NCBI GenBank assembly: GCA_963819635.1 | Contig: CAWFWX010000011.1 | Coordinates: 248,001-312,000 of the forward strand | DNA: 64,000 bases | Direction of reading: 5' to 3' | Source: JACVRW01 sp963819635 | GTDB taxonomy: Bacteria > Actinomycetota > Thermoleophilia > Solirubrobacterales > Thermoleophilaceae | In this document: piece after piece, positions 25,448 through 34,057 of the stretch | Numbering within the stretch: position 1 is the first letter of the stretch | Layout: every line of letters begins with the position of its first letter | Position numbers and translations under genes: made by a program | Notes under the pieces: model-generated | What the model saw: the letters and a program-made list of their open reading frames with translations, nothing else | Told to the model about the DNA's origin: nothing | Databases searched by the model: none

Positions 25448-26263
25448 CTAGAGCCCGGGAATGTGCCGGACGGCGAAGCCCGCGGTGGAGCGCGGCTCCT
25501 CCTGCCAGCGCGTGCCCGCACGGCCCTGGCCGCTCGTGTCGAAGCGGAGGCCGGCCACGACCATGAAGATGTGGCCCGAGTTGGCGTAGATCGTGATCCA
25601 CTGGCCGCGCCCTGGGGCCCCGTAGTTCATGAACAGGCCCGAGGTCAGCGGGCGCCCGAGCAGACCGGCTCCGGCGAGGGCGAACGAGACCGAGCCCGAG
25701 CAGTCGTAGCCGTTGTCGCGCCAGGCGCCGTGGCCGCCACCCCACTTGTAGGGGAACTTCGCGATCTCGTTGGCGGCCAGGATCACGCGCTTCACCACGT
25801 CCGGCGCGTCCTCGGGCGCCACCGCCGTGCCGTCGCCCAGAACGCGAGCGCGCGGGCCGGTCTGGAGGAAGGCGGTCGTGTTGAGGTGCTTCTTGAAGGT
25901 GGACAGCGCCGCGCGTGCTTCGCGCAGCTCCTGGCGCACCTCGGCGTCGGTCGGGGCGCCCGGGCTGGGGGCGTCGTCCGTGGGGTCGCCCTTCAGGGCG
26001 GCCTCCGCCCCGGCCCCACGCAACTCGACCACCTGAGCCTTCGACTTCGGCCGGGGCTCTTCCTCACCCTGCCGGGCGCGCCCCTCGCGGGCGGCCTCAG
26101 GCGTGAGCACGACCTCCTCGGACTCGGCCGCACCGTCCGCTCCGTCGCCGCCTGCCGGTCCGCGCCCGCAGCCGATCGCGACGCCGCAGAGGGCGACGAC
26201 CGCGAGAGCGGCGGTAGCGCGCCTCAGCCTGCCGGTTCGGGCGCCTGGTACCTGGATTTCCAC
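25448..26263 (-). CDS. NlpC/P60-like peptidoglycan hydrolase lipoprotein
   Basis: A 271-residue protein. A signal sequence ends in lipobox VAIGC (Cys32). A long Glu/Gly/Ala-rich spacer and helix (ELREARAALSTFKKHL) precede a C40-like domain: catalytic Cys in GYDCSGSVSFALAGAGLL and His in NSGHIFMVVAGLRFDTSG, after KFPYKWGGGHG. It probably cleaves cell-wall stem peptides at the membrane surface. Its start overlaps the upstream DUF1244 gene by 40 bases. Confidence 0.82.
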   Translation of the reverse strand: MEIQVPGARTGRLRRATAALAVVALCGVAIGCGRGPAGGDGADGAAESEEVVLTPEAAREGRARQGEEEPRPKSKAQVVELRGAGAEAALKGDPTDDAPSPGAPTDAEVRQELREARAALSTFKKHLNTTAFLQTGPRARVLGDGTAVAPEDAPDVVKRVILAANEIAKFPYKWGGGHGAWRDNGYDCSGSVSFALAGAGLLGRPLTSGLFMNYGAPGRGQWITIYANSGHIFMVVAGLRFDTSGQGRAGTRWQEEPRSTAGFAVRHIPGL

Positions 26264-26484
26264 TCCGCGTACGGCATCCCGTAGACGATCTCCCGCGCCT
26301 CAGCGTCCTCGAGCTCTAGCCCGCGCGCCTCCGCCGCCTCGCGATACCAGCGCGACAGGCAGTTGCGACAGAAGCCGGCGAGTTCCATCAGGTCGATGTT
26401 CTGAACATCGGTTCGCTCGCGCAGATGCTGAACGAGCGCACGGAAGGCGGCGGCCTCGAGCTCGGTCCGGTTGGCCTCATCCAT
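26224..26484 (-). CDS. DUF1244 family protein
   Basis: An 86-residue protein matching DUF1244 throughout: AAAFRALVQHLRER, DVQNIDLMELAGFCRNCLSRWY and IVYGMPYAEWKSRYQ. The function of DUF1244 is unknown. Two Cys (FCRNC) might bind metal. It lies upstream of, and overlaps, the NlpC/P60 gene on the same strand. Confidence 0.88.
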   Translation of the reverse strand: MDEANRTELEAAAFRALVQHLRERTDVQNIDLMELAGFCRNCLSRWYREAAEARGLELEDAEAREIVYGMPYAEWKSRYQAPEPAG

Positions 26485-26505
26485 GGATCTGGAACGATAG
26501 GGACG

Positions 26506-26796
26506 ATGCCTGAATCAGAACGCAGCCAGGGGTCCGGCCCCGCCGACCCCGCCGGAATCGACCAGCCCCACGACATCCTCGCGGCCGAGGAGTTCGGCAT
26601 CCCCACGCGTGAGAACCGCATTCCCGGGGATCCCACAGGGCTCCGCGAGCCGCACGACGTTCTCGCCGCCGAGGAGTTCGCGATGCCGGCCGGCGTCGAG
26701 CCCCATGACCACTCCGGCGGCCCGGGGATGCGCGCCTTCCTGCCGCTCGCCCTCGCGGCGCTCGCGCTGGTGCTCCTGATCCGCCGCCGGCGCTGA
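26506..26796 (+). CDS. Tail-anchored small protein with a duplicated PHDxLAAEEF motif
   Basis: A 96-residue protein. Residues about 20-60 hold two copies of PHD(I/V)LAAEEF(G/A)(I/M)P separated by an IPGDPTG linker. One membrane helix, FLPLALAALALVLLI, followed by RRRR, ends the protein, giving a tail-anchored topology. It is separated from the downstream ferredoxin by a one-base TGATG overlap. No family is recognised. Confidence 0.72.
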   Translation: MPESERSQGSGPADPAGIDQPHDILAAEEFGIPTRENRIPGDPTGLREPHDVLAAEEFAMPAGVEPHDHSGGPGMRAFLPLALAALALVLLIRRRR

Positions 26797-27029
26797 TGCC
26801 GGAGCTGTCCGCGCAGAACCGGATCGCCGTCACGGTCGACCGAGCCCTCTGCATCGGCTCCGGCGACTGCGTCGACACGGCGCCCGACGTCTTCCAGCTG
26901 GACGAGGAGGACAAGGCGGTCGTGGTCGATCCCGACGGCGCGTCGACCGACGACATCATCGCCGCCGCCGGCAACTGTCCCGTCAGCGCGATCTTCGTGG
27001 TGGGCGAGGAGGGCGACCTCTACCCCTAG
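26796..27029 (+). CDS. Small ferredoxin ([3Fe-4S]/[4Fe-4S]-type)
   Basis: A 77-residue ferredoxin. Cys positions are CIGSGDC (first two, five residues apart) and GNCPVSAI (third). This Cys-x5-Cys...Cys-Pro pattern is that of small actinobacterial [3Fe-4S] ferredoxins that donate electrons to cytochrome P450. A P450 gene occurs at 44.8 kb, too far for an operon. It is translationally coupled to the tail-anchored protein. Confidence 0.9.
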   Translation: MPELSAQNRIAVTVDRALCIGSGDCVDTAPDVFQLDEEDKAVVVDPDGASTDDIIAAAGNCPVSAIFVVGEEGDLYP

Positions 27030-27042
27030 GGGTCAGACCCTT
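27028..27042 (+). repeat. GGGGTCAGACCC hairpin, copy 2
   Basis: AGGGGTCAGACCCTT overlaps the stop codon of the ferredoxin gene. Arms GGGTC/GACCC pair around a single A. Similar copies occur at 22339 and 55302. A downstream TTAAC makes it terminator-like. Confidence 0.55.
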
Positions 27043-27058
27043 AACAATCGCGGCGGGC

Positions 27059-27487
27059 TCAGGCGTGGCGGGGCGCGTGCCCGGACAGAGCCGCCTGCAT
27101 CGCGTCGGCGGACAGCTCCTCGAGCGGCCACAGGAGGCCGCGCACGACGGCCAACGGCTCGCGGTCCTCGTCACGGATCCAGTCCGCCTCGTCGCGCGAC
27201 TCGACGAAGGCGCTGATGGCGTGGCGATAGGCGTTCAGGCGAGCCGGGCGCATCACGATCGTGCCGGCACCGCCGGCCAGCTCGCGCAGCTCGTCAGCGA
27301 GCGCGGTCAGCTCGCGGAACTCGACTACGTCGTCAGCCGACATCTCCTCGTTGCGGAAGCGCTCCGCGATGCTCGCCGCGACGGCGTGGGCGGACGCCGC
27401 GATCTCCTCCTCGCGAAGGTCGAACACAGCGTGGACCACGGGCTCGCCCTCGAGGTCCTTCGTGATGTCGATGTGCTGCCGCTCCAT
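27059..27487 (-). CDS. Hypothetical helical protein
   Basis: A 142-residue soluble protein, rich in Ala, Glu and Asp and predicted mostly helical (EIAASAHAVAASIAERFRNEEM, LTALADELRELAGG). It has an internal RPARLNAYRHAISAFVESRD segment. No signal peptide or known motif is seen. It is preceded by an AT-rich gap of 74 bases containing a CGGC-AAAA-C-GCCG hairpin. Confidence 0.62.
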   Translation of the reverse strand: MERQHIDITKDLEGEPVVHAVFDLREEEIAASAHAVAASIAERFRNEEMSADDVVEFRELTALADELRELAGGAGTIVMRPARLNAYRHAISAFVESRDEADWIRDEDREPLAVVRGLLWPLEELSADAMQAALSGHAPRHA

Positions 27488-27561
27488 GCCGTCTAACGAC
27501 AGTATCGGCGTTTTGCCGTTAAGTCGTGATTAGGGTCACATACCCTGCAAAGAGCGGCTAA

Positions 27562-28023
27562 TCACTCCTGGGCGCCGGCGCCCGCGCCGAGACGAGAGCG
27601 CATTGCACCCGGTAGCGCGTCGAGCACATCGAGGCCCCAGCGCTTGTACTGGAGACCGAACACGGTCTTTTGGACGCGCCACTTCAGCGAGGTCGGATCC
27701 ATCCCGGTCTCGAGCTCCACGTACGTGCTGTCCTGGGCAGGAGTGAGGGTGAAGTGTGCGTATGCGCCGCTCAGGGTGCATCGGAACTGAGCCTCCTTGA
27801 GACGCTCGAGCCGCTCGGCCACCCAGATCGAGTCGACGGCGTCGACAAAGGGCATGGTCTTCGACGTGCGCATGTAGGAGTCACCCTCGTGGAGCTCCTC
27901 GGGCGCGTCGACCCCCACGACCTCGGGCCACCAGTCCGGGTGCGTGTTCGGATCGCTCACGACCTCCCAGACCGCCTCGAGCGGCGCCTCGATCAGGGCC
28001 TGGTGACGATACGAGCGGGCCAT
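27562..28023 (-). CDS. SRPBCC (START-like) family protein
   Basis: A 153-residue ligand-binding-fold protein of the polyketide cyclase/dehydrase type. MARSYRHQALIEAPLEAVWEVVSDPNTHPDWWPEVV is the typical start and the remainder alternates beta strands with a C-terminal helix. It presumably binds a hydrophobic ligand. The neighbour is an unrelated ECF-linked membrane protein. Confidence 0.83.
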   Translation of the reverse strand: MARSYRHQALIEAPLEAVWEVVSDPNTHPDWWPEVVGVDAPEELHEGDSYMRTSKTMPFVDAVDSIWVAERLERLKEAQFRCTLSGAYAHFTLTPAQDSTYVELETGMDPTSLKWRVQKTVFGLQYKRWGLDVLDALPGAMRSRLGAGAGAQE

Positions 28024-28041
28024 CTGTCCATGGTACGCACG

Positions 28042-29637
28042 TCACGGCCGTGCGAGCGTGAACGGCGCGCCGAGCCGCTCGCCGCCGGCCGCGTACGCGG
28101 TTACCTCGATCGGGCGGTGGCCCGCCGAGCGCGGGACGAACGCAACCCAGAACCCGAACGGCTCGCCCCCGCCGAACCGCTCCAGCTCCTCCGCCGTGAC
28201 ATGCGTGAGCCGGACCGGTGCCTCGTGGCGACCGCCGTCCCGGTCCAGGTGGACCACCCGGACGCTGTCGACGTTCGTGCGCGCGAAGCCGCTGATCAGC
28301 CGGTACGTCGTCGCCTCGGCGGCGTCGTTCAGGAAGCCGAACGGCTTGGCGAACACCGCCTCCGGGTTGCGCCGTCCGAACGCCGTCGACGGCGGCAGGG
28401 CGTCTCCGCCGCAGAAGCCCCAGCCCCCATTCGGGACGTACGGCCACCAGATGCTCATGCAGAGGCCGTAGTCCGACTTGTCAATGTAGAACTCGTACAG
28501 GGCGCCGTCGGGAGAGCGCCCGCTCATCACCGTCGCGGTGACGCTGTTCGGACCCTGGCTCGGCAGGCGACCGCGCTTGTCCTCGGGCTCCTCGTGCCCC
28601 TCCGCGTCGATGAGCGTCGGTGGCCTCACCATGGCGGGCACCAGAGTCTCGTTCCTGCGGTCGAGGACACGGCCGTCCTCCCCGTATGCGATGTACTCGA
28701 AGGGCCCGCGGGGCATGAGCCGCTCGTAGCAGTCGTCGGCGGATTCCAGATTCGCCTCGACCGGCCCGCACTTCTCGAACGCCAGCCGCGCCTCGTCGCG
28801 CTCGCGGCGCCCCAGCGGCCCGAGCTTCAACTTGCCGGTGCCGTGGAGCGCGCGCAGGTCCAGGCGCGACACGACCTCATCGCGCGCCGCGACCTCGCCG
28901 GGCAGGAACGCCACGAACGTCCCCAGCGCCTCGGGCCGGCTTGCGACCTCGCGCAGCTTGCCCTCCACCCGGGCAAAGTCGACCGGGAGCTCGCGCTCCT
29001 TCCCCTCACCATCCCGGTAGATGACGCGGATGCTGTGCACGCCGGGGCCGGTCGTGCCCGAGATCACGAGATCGGGCTCGGCGACGCCCTCCATCTGCGA
29101 CGGAAGCACGTGCACGCCGTGTGTGCTGAACTCGGGCGGCTGAGGCCGCCCCTCGAGCTCCTCGCAGAAGCCGCCGCCCTCGTCGCCCTTCACGCCGGGC
29201 CACTGAAGCGCGATCCCTATGCCCTCGAATTTCGTGCCGAGCCCCTCACGCGTGAGGTCCTCCTTGCACTGATAGGCGACCCATTCGTAGCGACTGCCGT
29301 CCGGCGCGACTCCGTTGTCGATGACAACCGCCGTGCTCGGCTTGACGAAGCCGCCCTGCTTCTCCCGCGTCGGCGGGCCTCCCACGTCCCCGATGCCGAC
29401 GAGATCGCCCACCCATGCGCTCGCGGCCCTGCCCGGCGGGGTGAGGAGGACGACGACCGCCAGGAGCGCCACGGCGGCGAGGCTCAGCAGGCGCGGCCGC
29501 CACGACGCCGCCGATTCGGAGCCGTTCCCGCGCGCGGCGATCTCCGCGCGCGCCTCGGCGACGGCCTGCTCTCGCGCCCGCGTCGCCTGCGGGGTGGGAA
29601 TCTCGCTGAGCCGTTCCTTCAGCCGATCCGGGGTCAT
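28042..29637 (-). CDS. Membrane partner of an ECF sigma factor, with a duplicated ectodomain
   Basis: A 531-residue protein. A short cytoplasmic N-terminus (residues 1-48) leads to one membrane helix (LLSLAAVALLAVVVLLTP). The ectodomain contains two related modules: DGSRYEWVAYQC...GFCEELEG...VHSIRVIYRDGEGKERELPVDF...FVAFLPG and, later, DGALYEFYIDKS...GFCGGDAL...VDSVRVVHLDRDGGRHEAPVRL...WVAFVPR. It starts 4 bases inside the sigma gene, so it is the likely anti-sigma factor or co-regulator. It lacks the HxxxCxxC zinc motif of ZAS-type anti-sigmas, so its sigma-binding mode would be different. Confidence 0.82.
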   Translation of the reverse strand: MTPDRLKERLSEIPTPQATRAREQAVAEARAEIAARGNGSESAASWRPRLLSLAAVALLAVVVLLTPPGRAASAWVGDLVGIGDVGGPPTREKQGGFVKPSTAVVIDNGVAPDGSRYEWVAYQCKEDLTREGLGTKFEGIGIALQWPGVKGDEGGGFCEELEGRPQPPEFSTHGVHVLPSQMEGVAEPDLVISGTTGPGVHSIRVIYRDGEGKERELPVDFARVEGKLREVASRPEALGTFVAFLPGEVAARDEVVSRLDLRALHGTGKLKLGPLGRRERDEARLAFEKCGPVEANLESADDCYERLMPRGPFEYIAYGEDGRVLDRRNETLVPAMVRPPTLIDAEGHEEPEDKRGRLPSQGPNSVTATVMSGRSPDGALYEFYIDKSDYGLCMSIWWPYVPNGGWGFCGGDALPPSTAFGRRNPEAVFAKPFGFLNDAAEATTYRLISGFARTNVDSVRVVHLDRDGGRHEAPVRLTHVTAEELERFGGGEPFGFWVAFVPRSAGHRPIEVTAYAAGGERLGAPFTLARP

Positions 29638-30239
29638 GGGCCCTCCTTGGCGTCAGCCTCGAGCAGGTCACGGGTGCGGTGCAGCGCGCGCGCCAGGCGC
29701 GTCCTTACGGTGCCCGCCGGGAGGCCGAGCATCCGCGCCAGCTCCGGCGAGCGGTAGCCGAGCAGGTGGCGCATCACGATCAGGGCCCGCTCGTCGGGGT
29801 CGAGCGCGGCGAGCGCGCGCATGAGGTCGTCGGAGAGCGTGTCCGGAGCCGCGCTCGCCGTGCCCGTCAGCGCCCCGGCCACCTCCACGCTCACCTCCGG
29901 CCGCCGAGCCTGCGCGCGGAGCCAGTCGAGCGAGCGGTTCACAACGATCCGGTGCAGCCAGGGCCGGAAGGGCCGGCGGCGGTCGAAGCCGTCGATGGAG
30001 CGGACGGCCGCGAGCATCGCCTCCTGGGCGATGTCCTCGGCGGCCTGCGCGTCGTGGACGATCAGGAAGGCGGCCCGATGCGCGCTCTCCCAGTGGCGCC
30101 TGACGAGCGCCTCGATCGCGTCCGCCGAGCCGCGCCGCGCCTGCCTGATGAGCGACGCCTCGTCCCGAGCCGCGCCGGCCCGGTACCAGGGCCGCACGGG
30201 CGGATCCAGCGCCACCTCCTGTCCCGAGGAGCCGGCCAC
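29634..30239 (-). CDS. ECF-family RNA polymerase sigma factor
   Basis: A 201-residue ECF sigma. Region 2 spans about residues 35-100 (VRRHWESAHRAAFLIVHDAQAAEDIAQEAMLAAVRSI) and region 4 about 135-190 (RALAALDPDERALIVMRHLLGYRSPELARMLGLPAGTVRTRLARAL). It overlaps the downstream membrane protein gene by 4 bases, the usual sigma/anti-sigma arrangement. Its stimulus is unknown. Confidence 0.93.
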   Translation of the reverse strand: MAGSSGQEVALDPPVRPWYRAGAARDEASLIRQARRGSADAIEALVRRHWESAHRAAFLIVHDAQAAEDIAQEAMLAAVRSIDGFDRRRPFRPWLHRIVVNRSLDWLRAQARRPEVSVEVAGALTGTASAAPDTLSDDLMRALAALDPDERALIVMRHLLGYRSPELARMLGLPAGTVRTRLARALHRTRDLLEADAKEGP

Positions 30240-30276
30240 GCTTCAAATACGACACCCGCGACCGGACTGTTTCAAA

Positions 30277-31044
30277 TCAGGCCGGCTCGGCCCTCGCGCT
30301 TGCCGAGTAGACCTTGAGGTCCTTCGGAGCGCCCTTCGCCTTGAAGCGCCAGCGGCGGCGCAGCTCCATGTCCGAGCCGGCGATCTGCTCGCAGACGGAC
30401 TCGGAGATGAGCACCTCTCCCGCTCCAGCGGCGTCGGCGACGCGCGCCGCCACGTTCACGTCGACCCCGAAGTAGTCGCTGCCGAGCTTGCGCGGCTTGC
30501 CGAAATGGATGCCGGCGCGCAACTCGGGGTTGTAGCCGTCCAGCTCGATCCCCTGGACGGCGCGACTCGCCTCGAGCGCGGCGTCGACCGCCGGAGCGGC
30601 CTCCTCGAAGACCGCCATCAGGCCGTCGCCGAGGCGCTTCACGATGCGCCCGTCGCGCTCCTTGATCACCGGATCCACGGTGCGCCCGACGGTGCGGAGC
30701 AGCTCCAGCGCGGCGTCGTCGCCGGCCTCGAGCGCCCAGTCAGAGAAGCCGACGAGGTCGGTGAAGACGATCGCGAGCGGCTCGTCGCCTCGCCCTCGGC
30801 CCTGCGCTTCGGAGAGCGCCTGCCAGAGCTGCAGGGCGCCGAGCCCGAGCTCGCGGACGGCGCTCGGCCGCGCGTCGGTCGTGGCCGCCAGACGCTGGGC
30901 GATCAGCTGGGGAGGCTCGTCGCCCGCGACCGAGAGCGGGTCGCCGTACGAGTGATCGCCCGGCAGCCGCGAACGCAGGGCACGGACGGCCCTGACGACC
31001 GCGTCCCGTTCGTTGAACTTCCCAAGCGTGTCCCGGACGCCCAC
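30277..31044 (-). CDS. Class III adenylate/guanylate cyclase domain protein
   Basis: A 255-residue protein with an N-terminal helical region and a class III cyclase domain at about residues 95-245. Signatures are AIVFTDLVGFSDW (metal Asp), KRLGDGLMAVFEE (second metal Asp region) and GVDVNVAARVADAAGAGEVLIS. It has no membrane segment. It probably makes cAMP. GTG at 31044 is preferred; the longer frame to 31098 would overlap the upstream gene. Confidence 0.87.
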   Translation of the reverse strand: MGVRDTLGKFNERDAVVRAVRALRSRLPGDHSYGDPLSVAGDEPPQLIAQRLAATTDARPSAVRELGLGALQLWQALSEAQGRGRGDEPLAIVFTDLVGFSDWALEAGDDAALELLRTVGRTVDPVIKERDGRIVKRLGDGLMAVFEEAAPAVDAALEASRAVQGIELDGYNPELRAGIHFGKPRKLGSDYFGVDVNVAARVADAAGAGEVLISESVCEQIAGSDMELRRRWRFKAKGAPKDLKVYSASARAEPA

Positions 31045-31063
31045 GGGAACAGCATTACCAGCT

Positions 31064-31627
31064 TCAGCGATCCCAGAACGAGGTCCGCTTGCGCGCACCG
31101 GCCCAGTTGAGGCCGATGTGGATGTGGTCCTTGTGGGCCTCGGTGTAGTTCACGTGCTTGCGTCGCTTGCCGCGCTCCGTGTAGCAGGCGGAGTACGGGC
31201 CCATCCCGTCCGCTCCCGACCACCACGAGCGGCAGTTCCAGATGATCTCCTGGATCCCCATCCGGCGCGCGAGGGCGTGCTCATTGCCTTCGCTGTCGGT
31301 GGCGAGCCACAGGTCGATCAGGCGGCGGGCCTCGCGGCGGTCTGCCGGGCGGGCGGCGTCGAGGTGCCAGTCGACGGCGCGACCCTCGGCGTGCAGCGAG
31401 GCGCTGTTCTTGCCCCAGCGCTCGCAGCGCATGATGCCCCAGAAGGTTCCCTTCGCGTTCTTCTCGAGCCAGTCGACGAGCGCGAGCGCGCCCGGCGTCG
31501 GGTCCTTACGGCACGTCTTTGCCCGGTCATATGCGTAGTCGTCGATCGGGGCCTGCGCGATGGCGGCCGGGACCGGAAGGATTCCGCTCACGACGAAGAG
31601 GCAGAGCAGGGTCAGGCGCGGGCGCAC
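31064..31627 (-). CDS. Secreted protein with M15/ARB-07466-like C-terminal domain
   Basis: A 187-residue protein. A signal peptide (residues 1-26, ILPVPAAIAQA) precedes a domain with SASLHAEGRAVDWHLDA and HKDHIHIGLNWAG, which together give the His-Asp-His zinc set of M15-like D-Ala-D-Ala peptidases and their ARB-07466 relatives. Cysteines at about 39, 68, 131 and 146 may form disulfides. It may act on peptidoglycan. Catalytic activity is not proven. Confidence 0.75.
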   Translation of the reverse strand: MRPRLTLLCLFVVSGILPVPAAIAQAPIDDYAYDRAKTCRKDPTPGALALVDWLEKNAKGTFWGIMRCERWGKNSASLHAEGRAVDWHLDAARPADRREARRLIDLWLATDSEGNEHALARRMGIQEIIWNCRSWWSGADGMGPYSACYTERGKRRKHVNYTEAHKDHIHIGLNWAGARKRTSFWDR

Positions 31628-31643
31628 CCACCCTGTATCGGCA

Positions 31644-33185
31644 CTAGCGTCCGCGCCCGTAGACCAGCTTCAGGAGCCTCGCCACGATCTGCGTGCGCCG
31701 CGGCGTGTACGGCATCATGTGCAGGTCCTTCTTCAGCGGCGCGAAGCTCGTGACGAGCAGCGCCTGCTTCTTCGTGTACTTGCGGATGCCGTCGGCGCCG
31801 TGGCGCGAGCCCAGGCCGGACTCCTTCCAGCCGCCCATCGGCAGCTCGAGTGCCACGTAGTTCACCTGTGCGTCGTTCACCGTCACCACGCCGGCCTCGA
31901 TGCGCCGAGCGAGCCGCTCGCCCTTGGCGGCGTCCTTGGTCCAGACCGACGCCTGGAGCCCGTACTGGCTGTCGTTCGCGAGCCGGACCGCCTCCTCCGC
32001 GTCGCGCACCTTCATGACCGGCAGCGTCGGGCCGAACGTCTCCTCGCGCATGCAGGCCATCGAGTGGTCCACGTCCACCAGCAGAGTCGGCTCGTAGTAG
32101 TGGCCGTTCTCGTCGCGCCTGCCGCCGCCCGCGACGAGACGTGCGCCGTGCTCGACCGCGTCCTTCACGTGGCGCTCGACGATGTCGGACTGCGGCGGAT
32201 TGATCACCGCGCCCAGGTCGGTCGCGCCGGCTCCGCCGGGCACGCCCTGGCGCAGGCCGCGCACGCGATCGGTCACCAGCCTGACGAAGTCGTCGTAGAT
32301 GGGCTCCTCCACGTACACGCGCTCGGTGGAGGTGCAGGTCTGGCCCGCGTTCTGCATCGAGTAGTGGACCGCCGCGTTCGCGGCGCGCTCGAGGTCGGCG
32401 TCGGCCAGCACGATCATCGGGTCCTTCCCACCGAGCTCGAGCGACACGGGCGTGAGCGTCCGCGCGGCGCGCTCCATGACCTTCTTGCCGGTCGCCGTCG
32501 AGCCGGTGAACATCACGAAGTCCACCTCGTCGATCATCGCCGCGGCGGTCTCGCCGTAGCCGGGCAGCACCTGGTACACGTCCTCGGGCAGCCCGCACTC
32601 GCGCAGCATCTCGCCCATCAGCATCGAGGTGAGCGGCGTGACCTCCGACGGCTTCAGCAGCACCGCGTTTCCGGCCATCAGCGCCGGGATGCAGTCACCG
32701 AACGAGTTCGTGAGCGGGTAGTTCCAGGGACCGATCACGCCAACGACGCCGAGCGGCGCGTAACGGACGACGAGCTTGCGCCCCTTGGCGAACGGCGAGG
32801 CGGTCTTCACGCGCTCCTCGGCCAGGTACTTCTCGGCGTTCTTGGCCCAGAACGCGAACGCTCCCTCGGCGTAGCCCACCTCGGCGAGCAGCGCCTCCTC
32901 GTAGGCCTTGCCGGTCTCGGACTGGATCGTCTCGATCACGCGGTCCGCGTTGTCCGACACCCACTTCTGGCAGCGCTTCATGACGGCCGCGCGCCCCGCG
33001 AAGCCGAGCGCCTCCCAGCCGGGCTGGGCGCGCCGCGCGCGAGCGGCGTGATCCGCCACCTGCTCGGGCGCCACGATCGGCACGCTCGCGATCATCTTGC
33101 CGGTGGCGGGGTTCTCGACCTCGATGCTGCCGGCAGTCCCCGCGCCGTTCGACGCCGTGCTCCGAACCGTCGTGGTCTGGGTCAC
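31644..33185 (-). CDS. Aldehyde dehydrogenase, succinate-semialdehyde dehydrogenase-like
   Basis: A 513-residue NAD(P)-dependent aldehyde dehydrogenase. It has the nucleotide motif FTGSTATGKKV, catalytic Glu in LELGGKDP and catalytic Cys in NAGQTCTSTERVY. GPWNYPLTNSFGD is typical of the SSDH/GabD branch used for longer or acid aldehydes. The C-terminal MPYTPRRTQIVARLLKLVYG is a hydrophobic extension. It is divergent-free and follows an SDR gene on the same strand 13 bases away. Confidence 0.9.
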   Translation of the reverse strand: MTQTTTVRSTASNGAGTAGSIEVENPATGKMIASVPIVAPEQVADHAARARRAQPGWEALGFAGRAAVMKRCQKWVSDNADRVIETIQSETGKAYEEALLAEVGYAEGAFAFWAKNAEKYLAEERVKTASPFAKGRKLVVRYAPLGVVGVIGPWNYPLTNSFGDCIPALMAGNAVLLKPSEVTPLTSMLMGEMLRECGLPEDVYQVLPGYGETAAAMIDEVDFVMFTGSTATGKKVMERAARTLTPVSLELGGKDPMIVLADADLERAANAAVHYSMQNAGQTCTSTERVYVEEPIYDDFVRLVTDRVRGLRQGVPGGAGATDLGAVINPPQSDIVERHVKDAVEHGARLVAGGGRRDENGHYYEPTLLVDVDHSMACMREETFGPTLPVMKVRDAEEAVRLANDSQYGLQASVWTKDAAKGERLARRIEAGVVTVNDAQVNYVALELPMGGWKESGLGSRHGADGIRKYTKKQALLVTSFAPLKKDLHMMPYTPRRTQIVARLLKLVYGRGR

Positions 33186-33198
33186 CTGGCTCCTCCGT

Positions 33199-34002
33199 TC
33201 ATCGCTCTCTGAAAGCTATCCGGTGGCGGGCGCCCTGCTTGCGCAGAAGCGGCACCGCACGCAGCGCGGGGCGCCCGGCCATCGCCATCGCGCGTGCTCC
33301 CCACCCGCGCCATGCGGGGACGGAGCGCACGAGCCGCTTCGAGTCGAGCAGGGCCACTGCATGGTCCGCCACCTCGTCGGCCGTCAGGAGGCGCGGCCCG
33401 GACCAGTTGATCGCCGCGGCCGGCTCATGGTCGTGCTCGCGCAGCAGCGCGGTGTCGGCGGCGTCGGGGCACAGCACGTGCAGCGTGATCGGGATGCCGG
33501 CGTCGAACAGGTCGCCCTGGAGCGAGCCGGTGAAGCCGAGCACCGCGTGCTTCGTCGCCGCGTACAGCGCGAGGCCGGGCACCGGGCCGAGCGCCGCCAG
33601 CGACCCCATGTTGATGACGTGACGGTTGTCGCCGGTGCCGGCGCGCATCGCCTCGACCGCGGCGAGCGAGCCCCAGATCACGCCGAGCAGGTTCACGTCG
33701 CAGGTCACGCGCACGTCCTCGTCCGACTGCTCCCAGGCCGCGCCCGGGCGCATCACTCCCGCGTTGTTCACCCACACCTCGAGGGGCCCGCGCTCGGACG
33801 CCGTGCGCGCCGCGGCGCGGTGGGCCTCGGGGTCGCGCACGTCGAGCTCCATCGAGAACCCGCCGACCTCGTCCGCGGCGCCCGCGGCAGCCTCGGCGTC
33901 GACGTCGGTTGCGAGCACGGTGTAGCCGCGCGCGGCGAGCCGCCCCGCGATGGCGCGGCCGAAGCCGCGTCCGGCGCCCGTCACGACAGCCACGCCTGGC
34001 AC
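33199..34002 (-). CDS. SDR family NAD(P)-dependent oxidoreductase
   Basis: A 267-residue classical SDR: cofactor motif TGAGRGFGRAIA, NNAG (WVNNAGVM), catalytic Ser in NMGSLAALG and the YAATK pair. It has a C-terminal basic extension. GTG at 34002 is preferred over the ATG at 34059 because homology starts immediately and the longer start would overlap a divergent promoter. It may be co-transcribed with the aldehyde dehydrogenase, forming a short oxidoreductase pair. Confidence 0.87.
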   Translation of the reverse strand: MPGVAVVTGAGRGFGRAIAGRLAARGYTVLATDVDAEAAAGAADEVGGFSMELDVRDPEAHRAAARTASERGPLEVWVNNAGVMRPGAAWEQSDEDVRVTCDVNLLGVIWGSLAAVEAMRAGTGDNRHVINMGSLAALGPVPGLALYAATKHAVLGFTGSLQGDLFDAGIPITLHVLCPDAADTALLREHDHEPAAAINWSGPRLLTADEVADHAVALLDSKRLVRSVPAWRGWGARAMAMAGRPALRAVPLLRKQGARHRIAFRER

Positions 34003-34020
34003 GGCGGCGAGCCTAGCAAG

Positions 34021-34049
34021 TTGGCTGGCCAGCCAAGATGGGATATAGG
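34021..34049 (+). promoter_or_regulatory. Promoter with embedded perfect palindrome
   Basis: TTGGCTGGCCAGCCAA (34021-34036) is a perfect 16-base palindrome. TTGGCT serves as a -35 box, exactly 17 bases before TATAGG (34044-34049). The ATG of the hydrolase follows at 34058, so the transcript would be leaderless or nearly so. The palindrome also faces the divergent SDR gene and may bind a regulator of both. Confidence 0.6.
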
Positions 34050-34057
34050 GTGTGCGC

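Noticed and set aside
31045..31098. Longer start of the cyclase gene
   Set aside because: Overlaps the upstream secreted-protein gene and adds non-homologous residues.
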